NCBI GenBank assembly: GCA_947371955.1
Contig: CANBRQ010000023.1
Coordinates: forward strand, 1-35,723
Direction of reading: 5' to 3'
From: Paracoccaceae bacterium
Lineage (GTDB): Bacteria; Pseudomonadota; Alphaproteobacteria; Rhodobacterales; Rhodobacteraceae
DNA: 35,723 nucleotides
The position numbers and the translations under genes were made by a program. The stretch's first letter is position 1. Every line of letters begins with the position of its first letter. The notes below the pieces were generated by a model. It was given only the letters and a program-made list of their open reading frames with translations, did no database searches and had not been told where the DNA came from. Of this stretch, positions 16,290-23,714 are shown piece by piece.

Positions 16290-17772
16290 GGTTAACCCCC
16301 AAGATATGTTCCCCCGCCCGCAACGCCAGCGCCGCAATTGTCAGGCTCGGATTGACCGCCGCCGAGGTCGGCAGCACCGAGGCATCCACCACATACAGAT
16401 TGTCCAGATCATGCGCCTTCAGGTTCACATCCACGACACTCGTCGAAGGATCCGTCCCCATCCGCGCCGTTCCGCACTGATGGCTTGGCGTTTTCCGCTC
16501 AAAGGTCTTTGACACCACCACAGGCCACCCCGCCTTGCGCAACGCAGACTTCAGCTTCTCGTTCAGATATTGATGCGCGCCGAAATTGCTCCGCTCCCAA
16601 TGCAGCACGATCTTGCCATCCTTCACCATCACCCGGCTTTCCGCCTTGGGCAGGTCCTCACTCATCGTCATCAGATGCATGGAATAATCCGCCACATAGG
16701 ACGCCAGCCACAACGGCCACCCCGTCTCCGCCGCCAGAATCTCCCCCGTCACCCGCCCCAGCATCTGCACATTGCCCAAAGGCCGGTTCTCCGGCCCGCC
16801 CTCCAGATACCAATCATTGAACTGGATGGTCTTCTCATAGACCGAGGTGTTCTTGCGGAACGGACTGAACGCCAGCACAGCCGAGATATTGTGGTTCATG
16901 AAGTTCCGTCCGACCTGATCGGAAGAATTCGCCAACCCGCGTGGATGCGCCGCCCCGCCAGAACTCAACAGCATCGCCGCAGACTTCACAGCCCCCATGC
17001 ACAGGCAGATGACCGGCGCCGCCACCCGCTCTACCTTCCCGTCCCGCCGATATTCCACCGCCGTTATCTGCCGCCCATTCGAGTGCAACCGCACCACCTC
17101 GGAATTGCGCTGCAAGGTCACATTCGGCCACTTCATAGCCTCCGCGAGCCCGCAAGTCTCGGCATCCATCTTGCCGCCGCGTGTGTTCGGGAACCCGTCA
17201 AACGTCTGCGGCCCGCCTGCGAGCCATTTGTCAATATCCACCCCCAACGGCACCGGCCCCACCTGCAACCCCTGCGCCCGCAGCCTGTCCCGCAAATCCG
17301 CCACCACAGGCTCATCCGGCACCGGAGGAAACGGATAAGGCTCCGCATGCGGCGGCTCGGTCGCATCATAGCCCAAAGCGCCGCGCACGTTGTACAAGCG
17401 CTCCGCCTTGCCGTACCAAGGCTCCATCACGCCGTAATCAATCGGCCACCCCGGCGTCTTGCCCTCCACATGCTGCAGCGGGGCAAAATCCTCCGCCCGA
17501 TAGCGCAGCAAAACCGCCCCGTAGAACTTCGTATTCCCGCCCGGATAATAGTAGTTGCCCGGACTGAATTCCTTGCCGGCCTGATCCAGCCATGTCTCGT
17601 CATTCTTGAAATACCCGGTGAATATCGCCTTCCCCGAACGCGCCTCGGGACTGTCGGCCAACCAATCCCCCCGCTCCAGAATCAGAATCCGCTTGCCCGA
17701 CGGCGCCAGCGCGGCGGCCAGACTGGCCCCGCCCATCCCCGATCCGATGATGATGATATCCGGCTCAGCCAT
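16279..17772 (-). CDS. GMC oxidoreductase, sugar-dehydrogenase-like (GMC 1)
   Basis: A 497-residue FAD enzyme from a different GMC branch than its neighbour. FAD-binding GSGMGG is at 10-15 and LERGD follows; GGNTKFYGAVLLRYR is the second flavin segment; PSHQCGTARMG carries His431 and VNPSLTIAALALR carries Asn474, the expected active-site pair. This branch includes fructose/gluconate/sorbitol-type and glucoside 3-dehydrogenase-like enzymes, so a sugar or polyol substrate is likely. It is the first gene of the five-gene operon. The ATG at 17772 follows GAAAGG supplied by repeat copy B, eight bases upstream. No signal peptide or cytochrome subunit is encoded nearby. Confidence 0.9.
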   Translation of the reverse strand: MAEPDIIIIGSGMGGASLAAALAPSGKRILILERGDWLADSPEARSGKAIFTGYFKNDETWLDQAGKEFSPGNYYYPGGNTKFYGAVLLRYRAEDFAPLQHVEGKTPGWPIDYGVMEPWYGKAERLYNVRGALGYDATEPPHAEPYPFPPVPDEPVVADLRDRLRAQGLQVGPVPLGVDIDKWLAGGPQTFDGFPNTRGGKMDAETCGLAEAMKWPNVTLQRNSEVVRLHSNGRQITAVEYRRDGKVERVAAPVICLCMGAVKSAAMLLSSGGAAHPRGLANSSDQVGRNFMNHNISAVLAFSPFRKNTSVYEKTIQFNDWYLEGGPENRPLGNVQMLGRVTGEILAAETGWPLWLASYVADYSMHLMTMSEDLPKAESRVMVKDGKIVLHWERSNFGAHQYLNEKLKSALRKAGWPVVVSKTFERKTPSHQCGTARMGTDPSTSVVDVNLKAHDLDNLYVVDASVLPTSAAVNPSLTIAALALRAGEHILGVNRGV

Positions 17773-17780
17773 CCCGCTTC

Positions 17781-17834
17781 CCTTTCATTCTGGCTCAAAT
17801 ATCCCACAGGGGTGCGGGGGTGTGAAACCCCCGC
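17781..17834 (-). repeat. Hairpin-plus-tail repeat, copy B
   Basis: On the minus strand an 8-bp stem (GCGGGGGT / ACCCCCGC, 5-base loop, 17834-17814) is followed by ACCCCTGTGGG and ATATTTGAGCCAGAATGAAA then GG. It differs from copy A (2819-2867) by one base across the 25-base tail. As in copy A, the terminal GAAAGG is the best ribosome binding site for the next gene. Confidence 0.78.
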
Positions 17835-17899
17835 TTCCACGGCCAGCAGGACAAGTCTCGCCATATTCGCAGCACGGTCCAGCCCCAAGTCTCAAGCAA

Positions 17900-17938
17900 A
17901 TTTGGACCGTTCCACAACATTATTGGAACGGTCCAAAT
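17900..17938. promoter_or_regulatory. Paired LacI-type operator in the GMC/MFS divergent region
   Basis: A perfect 15-bp inverted repeat with a 9-base spacer. Each arm is itself a pseudo-palindrome with CG at its centre: TGGACCGTTCCA (17903-17914) and TGGAACGGTCCA (17924-17935), centres 21 bp apart (two helical turns). Central CG with symmetric flanks is typical for LacI-family sites, and a LacI gene lies in the operon it would control. A weaker half-match, CACGGTCCA, is at about 17875-17883. A hairpin without a U-run is a poor terminator, so operator is preferred. Confidence 0.65.
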
Positions 17939-17945
17939 CTGACAA
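17917..17945 (-). promoter_or_regulatory. Predicted sigma70 promoter of the GMC operon
   Basis: On the minus strand -35 TTGTCA (17945-17940) is separated by 17 bases from TAATGT (17922-17917); AATAAT two bases earlier is an alternative -10. One operator palindrome fills the spacer and the other lies around the start point, an arrangement suited to repression. Confidence 0.5.
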
Positions 17946-18010
17946 CCCCTTTCACATAAACCTGACCCCCAACCCCTTGCGCCTGCCCTTGGCATGGGGG
18001 ACAAAAGCCC

Positions 18011-19429
18011 ATGGCGTTCATCACCCTCTCCGCTCCGCGCCTGACGCGTGCCGTCCCGCTGATCGTGGCGGTGGCATTGTTGATGGAGAATATCGACAGC
18101 TCGGTGCTGTCCACCTCGCTGCCTGCCATGTCGATCGACCTCGCCACCGATCCGATCCACCTCAAACTGGTGCTGACCTCCTACCTGCTGGCCCTTGCGG
18201 TGTTCATCCCGGCCTCGGGCTGGGCGGCGGACCGGTTCGGCGCGCGGACGGTGTTCCGCTGGGCTATTGTGGTCTTCACCCTCGGCTCCATCGCCTGCGG
18301 CCTCAGCCAGAACCTGTGGCAGCTTGTTCTGGCGCGCACCCTGCAAGGCATCGGTGGCTCAATGATGGTTCCCGTGGGCCGCCTGATCGTGCTGCGGTCG
18401 GTGCCCCGCGACGGCCTTGTTGGCGCCCTCGCATGGCTGACGGTCCCCGCCCTCCTCGGCCCGGTCATCGGGCCGCCCCTGGGCGGCTATATCACCACCT
18501 TCTGGCACTGGCGCTGGATCTTCTGGATCAACATCCCGTTGGCCGTCCTTGGCATCATCCTCGCCACCCTGATGATCCCCAACATCCGCGAAGAGGTCGT
18601 CGCCCGATTCGACGCCAAGGGCTTCCTGATGGTCGGCCCCGGTCTGGCGGCCTTCCTGACAGGGGCCACCCTCGCCGGCCTGAACCTCGCCCCCCTTTGG
18701 CTCGTGGCCCTGCTGGTCGGTGGCGGAGCGGCCCTGACCGCCGCCTTCGTCCGCCACGCCCTGCGCGTGCCAGAGCCCCTTGTCGACCTGCGCCTGCTGA
18801 ACCTGCCCACCTTCCGCATCTCGATCATCGCGGGCACCTTCTTCCGCATTGGCGTCGGCGCGCTGCCGTTTCTGCTGCCCCTGATGTTCCAGCTTGGCTT
18901 CGGCCTGACCGCCTTCCAGTCCGGCTCGCTGACCTTCGTCTCGGGCATGGGTGCCATGCTGATGAAGTTCGCGGCCCAACCCCTGCTGCGCCGCTTCGGC
19001 TTCCGCGGCGTCCTCATGGGCAATGCGCTGGTCTCCTCCGTCCTTCTCGCAGGCCCGGCGCTTTTCACGCCCGCCACGCCCGTCGTCATCATGCTGGCGG
19101 TTCTCCTCGCCGGGGGCCTGTCACGCTCCCTGCAATTCACCGCCGTCAACGCCATCGGCTATGCCGAGGTCTCTGCCCCGCGCCTCTCCTCGGCCACCAC
19201 CTTCACTGCCGTCCTGCAGCAACTCTCCGGCTCCATCGGCATCACCATCGCCGCCATGGGGCTTGAGGCGGCAGGCGCCCTGCGCGGCACATCTGCGACC
19301 GACATCGGCAACTTCCCCTATATCTTCGGCATCATCACCGTTCTGTCGATCAGCTCCGCCATAGGCTTCTCGCGGCTCACCGCCAGTGCCGGCTCCACTC
19401 TGGTGCAACAGAAGGCCGCCACCCGTTGA
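18011..19429 (+). CDS. MFS transporter, DHA2 drug:H+ antiporter type
   Basis: A 472-residue, highly hydrophobic membrane protein of the EmrB/QacA-like group, similar in length to E. coli MdtD. Helix 1 has the family pattern LLMENIDSSVLSTSLPAM; motif A is GWAADRFGARTVFR between helices 2 and 3; motif C, typical of exporters, is GPVIGPPLGGYI in helix 5. It should exchange protons for an organic compound. It is divergent from the GMC operon and shares its 238-bp control region with the predicted LacI operators, so it may belong to the same regulon, perhaps exporting a pathway product. Drug export is the alternative. No clear promoter on this strand was found. Confidence 0.9.
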   Translation: MAFITLSAPRLTRAVPLIVAVALLMENIDSSVLSTSLPAMSIDLATDPIHLKLVLTSYLLALAVFIPASGWAADRFGARTVFRWAIVVFTLGSIACGLSQNLWQLVLARTLQGIGGSMMVPVGRLIVLRSVPRDGLVGALAWLTVPALLGPVIGPPLGGYITTFWHWRWIFWINIPLAVLGIILATLMIPNIREEVVARFDAKGFLMVGPGLAAFLTGATLAGLNLAPLWLVALLVGGGAALTAAFVRHALRVPEPLVDLRLLNLPTFRISIIAGTFFRIGVGALPFLLPLMFQLGFGLTAFQSGSLTFVSGMGAMLMKFAAQPLLRRFGFRGVLMGNALVSSVLLAGPALFTPATPVVIMLAVLLAGGLSRSLQFTAVNAIGYAEVSAPRLSSATTFTAVLQQLSGSIGITIAAMGLEAAGALRGTSATDIGNFPYIFGIITVLSISSAIGFSRLTASAGSTLVQQKAATR

Positions 19430-19477
19430 CACCCGGCCCCCGCAGCGGTCAACTGCGGCCAAACCCGAGGGCATTTC

Positions 19478-20251
19478 ATGGAAATCACAGTAGCGTTCGA
19501 CCGGCCTGATGAAGGCCCAAAATCCGGCCCCGTCACCGTCGGCTGGTTCCTGACCTACGACAAGGCCACTGTCCTGTATGACCCGCCCGAACGTCTGATC
19601 TTCCGCCAGACCAACAAGGCCCATGCCAAATCAGCCAGCCGCTGCCCGGCGGTGATCCAGATGGAAAGCCGCTACTTCGTGGTGAAATGCCCCTATGACA
19701 TGCACATCGGCTTTGGCCGCGATGACAAGGGCAAACCACATCTGATCAACCGCAAGGGCGCAGGCTCGGCCGTGCGCGCCAACAAGCTGAACGAAATCTT
19801 GACGCTGGTGAACGAGGCCGAGTGGCGCTACCCCGACCGCCCGACCGTGCAACTGTCGATGCCCTACTGCTTCATCAGCGATGAGGTGGTCTATATCAGC
19901 CAGATCGGTACCTTCGCCCACTACCGCCCCGATCCCCTGCCCGGCACGATCTTCGGCGGCCGCTTCCCCTTGAACGCATGGCCGCGCCCCCTGATGTGGG
20001 CCTTCGAATGGCATGAACCGGAAAAGGACATCATCCTGCGCCGGGGCGAGCCCCTCTTCTATTGCCAGTTTGAAGCCGAAGGCCCCGACCGCGCCATTCA
20101 GGTGGTCGAGGCCGAGCGGACCCCCGAACTGACCAAATACATGGACCAGATCAGCGGCGTGGTGAATTACGTCAACCAGACCTTCTCGCTGTTCAAAGCC
20201 GCCGAGGCGCTGCGCCCGGCCAAACTGCTGACCCCCAAACAGCGCGAGTGA
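19478..20251 (+). CDS. Conserved hypothetical protein, family not recognised
   Basis: A 257-residue soluble protein I cannot assign. There is no signal peptide or membrane helix. Visible features: a cysteine pair region (ASRCPAVI, VKCPYDMHIGFG), a Pro/Tyr-rich middle (LSMPYCFISDEVVYISQIG, HYRPDPLPGTIFGGRFPLNAW), and a helical C-terminal part (TKYMDQISGVVNYVNQTFSLF). The segment RRGEPLFYCQFE loosely recalls DUF6065-like proteins, but this is weak. GAGGG precedes the ATG by about seven bases. It ends one base before the propeller gene, so the two are almost certainly co-transcribed with the rhodanese gene behind them. Confidence 0.75.
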   Translation: MEITVAFDRPDEGPKSGPVTVGWFLTYDKATVLYDPPERLIFRQTNKAHAKSASRCPAVIQMESRYFVVKCPYDMHIGFGRDDKGKPHLINRKGAGSAVRANKLNEILTLVNEAEWRYPDRPTVQLSMPYCFISDEVVYISQIGTFAHYRPDPLPGTIFGGRFPLNAWPRPLMWAFEWHEPEKDIILRRGEPLFYCQFEAEGPDRAIQVVEAERTPELTKYMDQISGVVNYVNQTFSLFKAAEALRPAKLLTPKQRE

Positions 20252-20252
20252 C

Positions 20253-21080
20253 ATGCAAAGCTTTCTGGAAATCTACGATCTCGCCTCCGGCACCTCCCGC
20301 ACGATCCTGACGCAGGACGGCGTAATCGAGGCGCCGAACTGGGACCCTTCCGGCCAGACCCTGCTGATCAACGGCGGCGGCAAGCTCTACCGCGTGCCGC
20401 TGGACGCCCCAAGGCTGGTTCCGGTTCCCACGGGCAGTGCGGAAAAGCTGAACAACGACCACGGCATTTCGCCGGATGGCAAACAGATCGTGATCTCCAA
20501 CCACCGCGGCCGCGGCTCGGAAATCTTCCTGCTGCCAGCCGAGGGCGGCGAGCCGACACCCATCTCGCCCGACTCGCCAAGCTGGTGGCACGGCTGGTCG
20601 CCGGATGGCAAAATGCTCGCCTATGTCGCGGCACGCGGCGACAAGAAGGTGATCGACGTCTACACGATGGCACTGGATGGCAGTCCGGAAAAGCGCCTGA
20701 CGATGGGCGAGGGCCATTGCGACGGCCCCGACTTTTCCGCCGACGGCACCCGCATCTACTACAACTGCGACCGTGACGGCCATGCGCAGATCTGGGTGAT
20801 GAAGGCCGACGGCTCGGACCAGCGCAAGCTTTTCGCCGATGAGTATGTGAACTGGTTCCCGCACCCCTCGCCCGATGGCAAGACGGTGCTGTACCTCGCC
20901 TACCCGACGGGCACGACAGGCCACCCGGCCAACCTGCACGTGGCCCTGTGCCTCACGGACACCGAGGGCCAAAACCGCCGCCGCATCCTTGAATTCACCG
21001 GCGGCCAGGGCACGATCAACGTGCCGAACTGGTCGCCCGATGGCACCCAGTTCGCCTATGTCCGCTATCAACCCGACTGA
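20253..21080 (+). CDS. TolB-like / WD40-like (PD40) beta-propeller protein
   Basis: A 275-residue protein made of about six PD40 repeats. Each is marked by a S/D-P/A-DG core: PNWDPSGQTLLING, GISPDGKQIVIS, GWSPDGKMLAYV, DFSADGTRIYYN, HPSPDGKTVLYL and NWSPDGTQFAYV. It is related to the propeller of TolB, but has no signal peptide and no TolB N-terminal domain, so it is probably cytoplasmic. Such propellers bind proteins or sugars, or carry hydrolase activity; none can be chosen from sequence. It starts one base after the unknown 257-residue gene and is followed after 11 bases by a rhodanese gene. Confidence 0.88.
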   Translation: MQSFLEIYDLASGTSRTILTQDGVIEAPNWDPSGQTLLINGGGKLYRVPLDAPRLVPVPTGSAEKLNNDHGISPDGKQIVISNHRGRGSEIFLLPAEGGEPTPISPDSPSWWHGWSPDGKMLAYVAARGDKKVIDVYTMALDGSPEKRLTMGEGHCDGPDFSADGTRIYYNCDRDGHAQIWVMKADGSDQRKLFADEYVNWFPHPSPDGKTVLYLAYPTGTTGHPANLHVALCLTDTEGQNRRRILEFTGGQGTINVPNWSPDGTQFAYVRYQPD

Positions 21081-21091
21081 AGGAGGCTGAA

Positions 21092-21484
21092 ATGCCCGTC
21101 ACCGCCAAAGACCTCGTCGCGGCCGCCAATGCCGTTGTCCCCCGCATCTCCACCGCCGACGCGCAAGACATGCTCGCCAAGGGCGCGCTCCTGCTTGACG
21201 TGCGGGACGCGCCCGAGCTGGAGGCGATGGGCCGCGCCGTAGGCTCGCACCACATCCCGCGCGGCATGCTGGAGTTCCGCGCCGACCCGGCCTCGCCCTA
21301 CCACGACCCGCAACTGCAGCAAGGTCGCCCGGTGATCCTGCATTGCGCCAGCGGTGGGCGCTCCGCTCTTGCCGGAAAACTTCTGGTGGATATGGGCTAC
21401 ACGCAGGTCTTCAACATCGGCGGCTTCAAGGACTGGAAAGAGGCCGGCGGCCCGATCGAAGAGCCGCTCGACAAGGGCATGTGA
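21092..21484 (+). CDS. Rhodanese-domain sulfurtransferase-like protein
   Basis: A 130-residue single rhodanese domain. LLLDVRDAPELEAMG is the CH2A-like segment and the active-site loop is HCASGGR with Cys85, which would carry the persulfide. A six-residue loop fits sulfur transfer rather than phosphatase-like relatives. The C-terminal NIGGFKDWKEAGGPIE is typical. AGGAGG lies a few bases before the ATG. It is the third gene of a probable operon and is followed by REP-like palindromes between convergent genes. No specific sulfur pathway is encoded nearby. Confidence 0.9.
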   Translation: MPVTAKDLVAAANAVVPRISTADAQDMLAKGALLLDVRDAPELEAMGRAVGSHHIPRGMLEFRADPASPYHDPQLQQGRPVILHCASGGRSALAGKLLVDMGYTQVFNIGGFKDWKEAGGPIEEPLDKGM

Positions 21485-21487
21485 CCC

Positions 21488-21514
21488 GTAGGGTGGGGTT
21501 CAACCCCACCCTAC
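21488..21514. repeat. REP-like palindrome 1
   Basis: A perfect 12-bp inverted repeat GTAGGGTGGGGT / ACCCCACCCTAC with loop TCA, three bases after the rhodanese stop. GTAG at its head is the tetranucleotide typical of REP elements served by RAYT transposases. It could also end transcription between the convergent rhodanese and GST genes. Confidence 0.7.
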
Positions 21515-21525
21515 CTCAACCCCGC

Positions 21526-21548
21526 GTAGGTCGGGGCGTGCCCCGACC
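21526..21548. repeat. REP-like palindrome 2
   Basis: GTAG at 21526 leads into a 9-bp perfect stem GGTCGGGGC / GCCCCGACC with loop GT (21529-21548). It lies 11 bases after palindrome 1 and has the same GTAG head but a different stem, a typical paired REP layout. Confidence 0.65.
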
Positions 21549-21557
21549 CTCCACCGG

Positions 21558-22223
21558 TCAGAAATCCAGATCCGCGTAATGCGCCGGCTGCGGAAAGCCC
21601 GGGATCTGGTCCGACAGCAAGGGCCGGAATGACGGCCGCGACTTGATCTTGGCGTACCAGTCCTTCACCGCCGGATTGCGGTTCCAGTCGACATCCGAGA
21701 TGTAATCCAGACAGGACAGATGCGCCGCCGCCGAGAAATCGGCCAGCGTCATCGTGTCGCCCGCCAGCCAGCGCCGCTGTTCCAGCAGCCAGCCCAGATA
21801 GTCGATGTGATACTTGATCCGGCTCGCGCCCGATTTGACGTTCTTGCTGTCCGGATAGCCCTGCCCCATCAGCTTCTTGTGCACCCGTTCGTACAGCAGC
21901 TTCGAGGTCACCTCGGAATGGAACTTGTCGTCGAACCACGCGCAAAGTCGGCGCACCTCATAGCGCGTGTCAATGTCGCGCGGCATCAGCGGCGGGTTGG
22001 GATAGGCTTCTTCCAGATACTCGCAGATCGCCTGACTTTCCGACAGCATACGGTTGTCGATCTTCAGCACCGGCACCTTGCCCGCCGGATTGCGGCGCAG
22101 GAACTCGGCGCTCTGCTCCCAATACTTCTCCTCCATCAACTCCACCTCAAGCTTCTTCTCGGCGAGGGTCAGGCGCACCTTGCGGCAGTAGGGCGAGAGG
22201 GGAAAATGGTACAGTCGGATCAT
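21558..22223 (-). CDS. Glutathione S-transferase-fold protein, possibly FzlA
   Basis: A 221-residue GST-fold protein. The thioredoxin-like N-terminus has LSPYCRKVRL (Cys at 13) and NPAGKVPVL with the cis-Pro, then SESQAICEYLEE; the alpha-helical domain has LAGDTMTLADFSAAAHL. The end, PQPAHYADLDF, resembles the conserved tail I associate with FzlA, the alphaproteobacterial GST-like protein that binds FtsZ and is needed for division. Next upstream on the same strand is mtgA, a peptidoglycan glycosyltransferase, which fits a cell-wall link. A detoxifying GST is the alternative; I could not align it, so no symbol is given. Confidence 0.85.
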   Translation of the reverse strand: MIRLYHFPLSPYCRKVRLTLAEKKLEVELMEEKYWEQSAEFLRRNPAGKVPVLKIDNRMLSESQAICEYLEEAYPNPPLMPRDIDTRYEVRRLCAWFDDKFHSEVTSKLLYERVHKKLMGQGYPDSKNVKSGASRIKYHIDYLGWLLEQRRWLAGDTMTLADFSAAAHLSCLDYISDVDWNRNPAVKDWYAKIKSRPSFRPLLSDQIPGFPQPAHYADLDF

Positions 22224-22299
22224 GGGCGGATCTTGGGGTCCTGCGTCAGCTATCCCACTTCAATGCAACGCTTGGCGCCGGAATTCAACTCCCCTCACG

Positions 22300-23034
22300 T
22301 CAATCGACAGTCTCGAAACAGGCAGCGCGACCATCGGCCTCAATCGTCTCGGCCCCCGACATGATTTCCCCGGCATGCGCCTTCACGAAGGCCGAGGGTT
22401 TGGCCGCATGCCGGTCCTTGGGGTTGGGCAGCACCGCCGCCAAGCGCGCCGCCTGCACCGGCGTCAGATGCGCCGCATCTGTCTTGAACAGTTCCTCAGC
22501 CGCCGCCTGCACCCCAAACACGCCTTCCGAGAATTCCGCCTCGTTCAGATACACTTCCAGAATGCGCTGCTTGGACCACATCAGTTCAACAACCGGAGTC
22601 AAAGCCGCCTCCATCGCCTTCCTGACATAGGACCTTCCCTGCCAAAGGAAGACGTTTTTCACCACCTGCTGGCTGATTGTGGAGGCCCCCCGCTGCTTGC
22701 CGTGCTTGATGGCATCGCGGATCTGGGCCAGGTCAAAGCCCCAGTGCAGGCAGAAATTCGCATCCTCACCCGCCACCGCCGACCGGCCCATATCGGGTGC
22801 GATCTGATCCCAACTGACCCATTCGCGCTTGATGCCGCCCAGCCGCCAGCTTTCCTGCCACTGATAGATATTGCCCGGCGGCGGCAGGAACGAGAACAGG
22901 AAGATCAGCAGGACATAAAAGCCGAAGACCGCCGCCGCCCCGCGCCCCAACCATCGCAAAGCCCGCCGCCACAGGGGGCGGGGGGCTTGGGTCGCGGCAG
23001 AAGGTTTCTTTGCGCGGGTTTTCTTCTCGGCCAT
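22300..23034 (-). CDS. mtgA: Monofunctional biosynthetic peptidoglycan glycosyltransferase
   Basis: A 244-residue inner-membrane enzyme that polymerises lipid II into glycan strands. A basic Lys/Arg-rich cytoplasmic tail (1-30) precedes one transmembrane helix (about 32-52). The GT51 domain shows AVAGEDANFCLHWGFD with catalytic Glu90, then RGASTISQQVVKNVFLW, and WSKQRILEVYLNEAEF with the second Glu motif. There is no transpeptidase domain, and length is normal for MtgA. It lies about 75 bases upstream of the FzlA-like gene on the same strand, so they may be co-transcribed. Confidence 0.95.
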   Translation of the reverse strand: MAEKKTRAKKPSAATQAPRPLWRRALRWLGRGAAAVFGFYVLLIFLFSFLPPPGNIYQWQESWRLGGIKREWVSWDQIAPDMGRSAVAGEDANFCLHWGFDLAQIRDAIKHGKQRGASTISQQVVKNVFLWQGRSYVRKAMEAALTPVVELMWSKQRILEVYLNEAEFSEGVFGVQAAAEELFKTDAAHLTPVQAARLAAVLPNPKDRHAAKPSAFVKAHAGEIMSGAETIEADGRAACFETVD

Positions 23035-23074
23035 GCCGCAGCATAGGCCTCAGCGCCCGCGCAGGGTCAAGCCT

Positions 23075-23572
23075 TCAGGTCGCCTTGGCTTCCAAAGCCG
23101 CCCGCAGCGTGGCTTCATCGTCATGGCTCAGCGAGGTTTGCAGGATATGCCCCTTGGCCCTGAACTCGCCCAGACGTTCGACCACTTTCGGGGTGTTGAA
23201 CTTCCGCGCCAACACGAAGACCGCCGCCGTGCCGGGCTTCAGCCGCTGCCCCAGTTCGCGCATGAAATCGTCGTTGATGCCCACATCGGTCATGCTGGCC
23301 GACAAGGCACCCGCCCCGGCACCCAAAGCCACGCCGATCAACGGGTTGAAGAAGATCATGCCGATCAACAGACCCCAGAAGCCGCCGCTTGCGGCCCCCA
23401 AGGCGGTCAGGTTGGCGGACTGATGCAGTTGCACCTTGTCATCCAGCGCGCGGGTGACAACGACAACATCCTCCATCTCCAGCAGATATTCCTTCTGCAG
23501 CTTCACCAGTTCCGCCCGCATCTCAAACGCGGTGGCTTCAGTGTCAAACGACACGACGATCAGATCAGACAT
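23075..23572 (-). CDS. DUF1269 family membrane-associated protein
   Basis: A 165-residue protein. It begins SDLIVVSFDTEATAFEMRAEL and continues with LLEMEDVVVVTRALDDKVQLHQSANL in two parts; a glycine-rich hydrophobic hairpin follows at about 58-92 (GFWGLLIGMIFFNPLIGVALGAGAGA), here noted only by its ends GFWGLLIG and ALGAGAGAL. The C-terminal part has INDDFMRELGQRLKPGTAAVFVL. This is the usual layout of DUF1269, whose role is unknown though members are often stress-linked. AAGGAGA lies before the ATG. It is a single gene between the gltB terminator and mtgA. Confidence 0.88.
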   Translation of the reverse strand: MSDLIVVSFDTEATAFEMRAELVKLQKEYLLEMEDVVVVTRALDDKVQLHQSANLTALGAASGGFWGLLIGMIFFNPLIGVALGAGAGALSASMTDVGINDDFMRELGQRLKPGTAAVFVLARKFNTPKVVERLGEFRAKGHILQTSLSHDDEATLRAALEAKAT

Positions 23573-23655
23573 GACAATCTCCTTGGTTGGCCGACTTCTC
23601 GCACGAAGCGCGGTCGAGGACCTTGATCCAGGTTAGATAGGCAAGCCCGGATGCA

Positions 23656-23690
23656 AAAACGCCTGCGGCGCGGGGCGCTGCGGGCGTTTT
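23656..23690 (-). terminator. Rho-independent terminator of gltB
   Basis: A 16-bp stem with two mismatched or G-U pairs (AAAACGCCTGCGGCGC, GGG loop, GCGCTGCGGGCGTTTT). Read on the minus strand it follows gltB and ends in TTTTTG, as expected for an intrinsic terminator. It may also work on the other strand. Confidence 0.85.
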
Positions 23691-23714
23691 CTTCTGGCAT
23701 CGGCTGGTTCTGGC

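Noticed and set aside
14913-16295. An open frame of 460 codons antisense to GMC 2
   Set aside because: Arg/Pro/His-rich shadow frame; the minus strand encodes an intact GMC enzyme.
17900-17938. Inverted repeat as a rho-independent terminator
   Set aside because: There is no gene end next to it, no U-run follows, and each arm is itself a CG-centred palindrome, which fits an operator better.
16570-19266. An open frame of 898 codons on the plus strand
   Set aside because: It runs antisense through the GMC 1 gene, across the divergent control region and into the MFS gene in the wrong frame; its translation is rich in Arg, Pro and His with no domain, as expected from GC-rich shadow frames.
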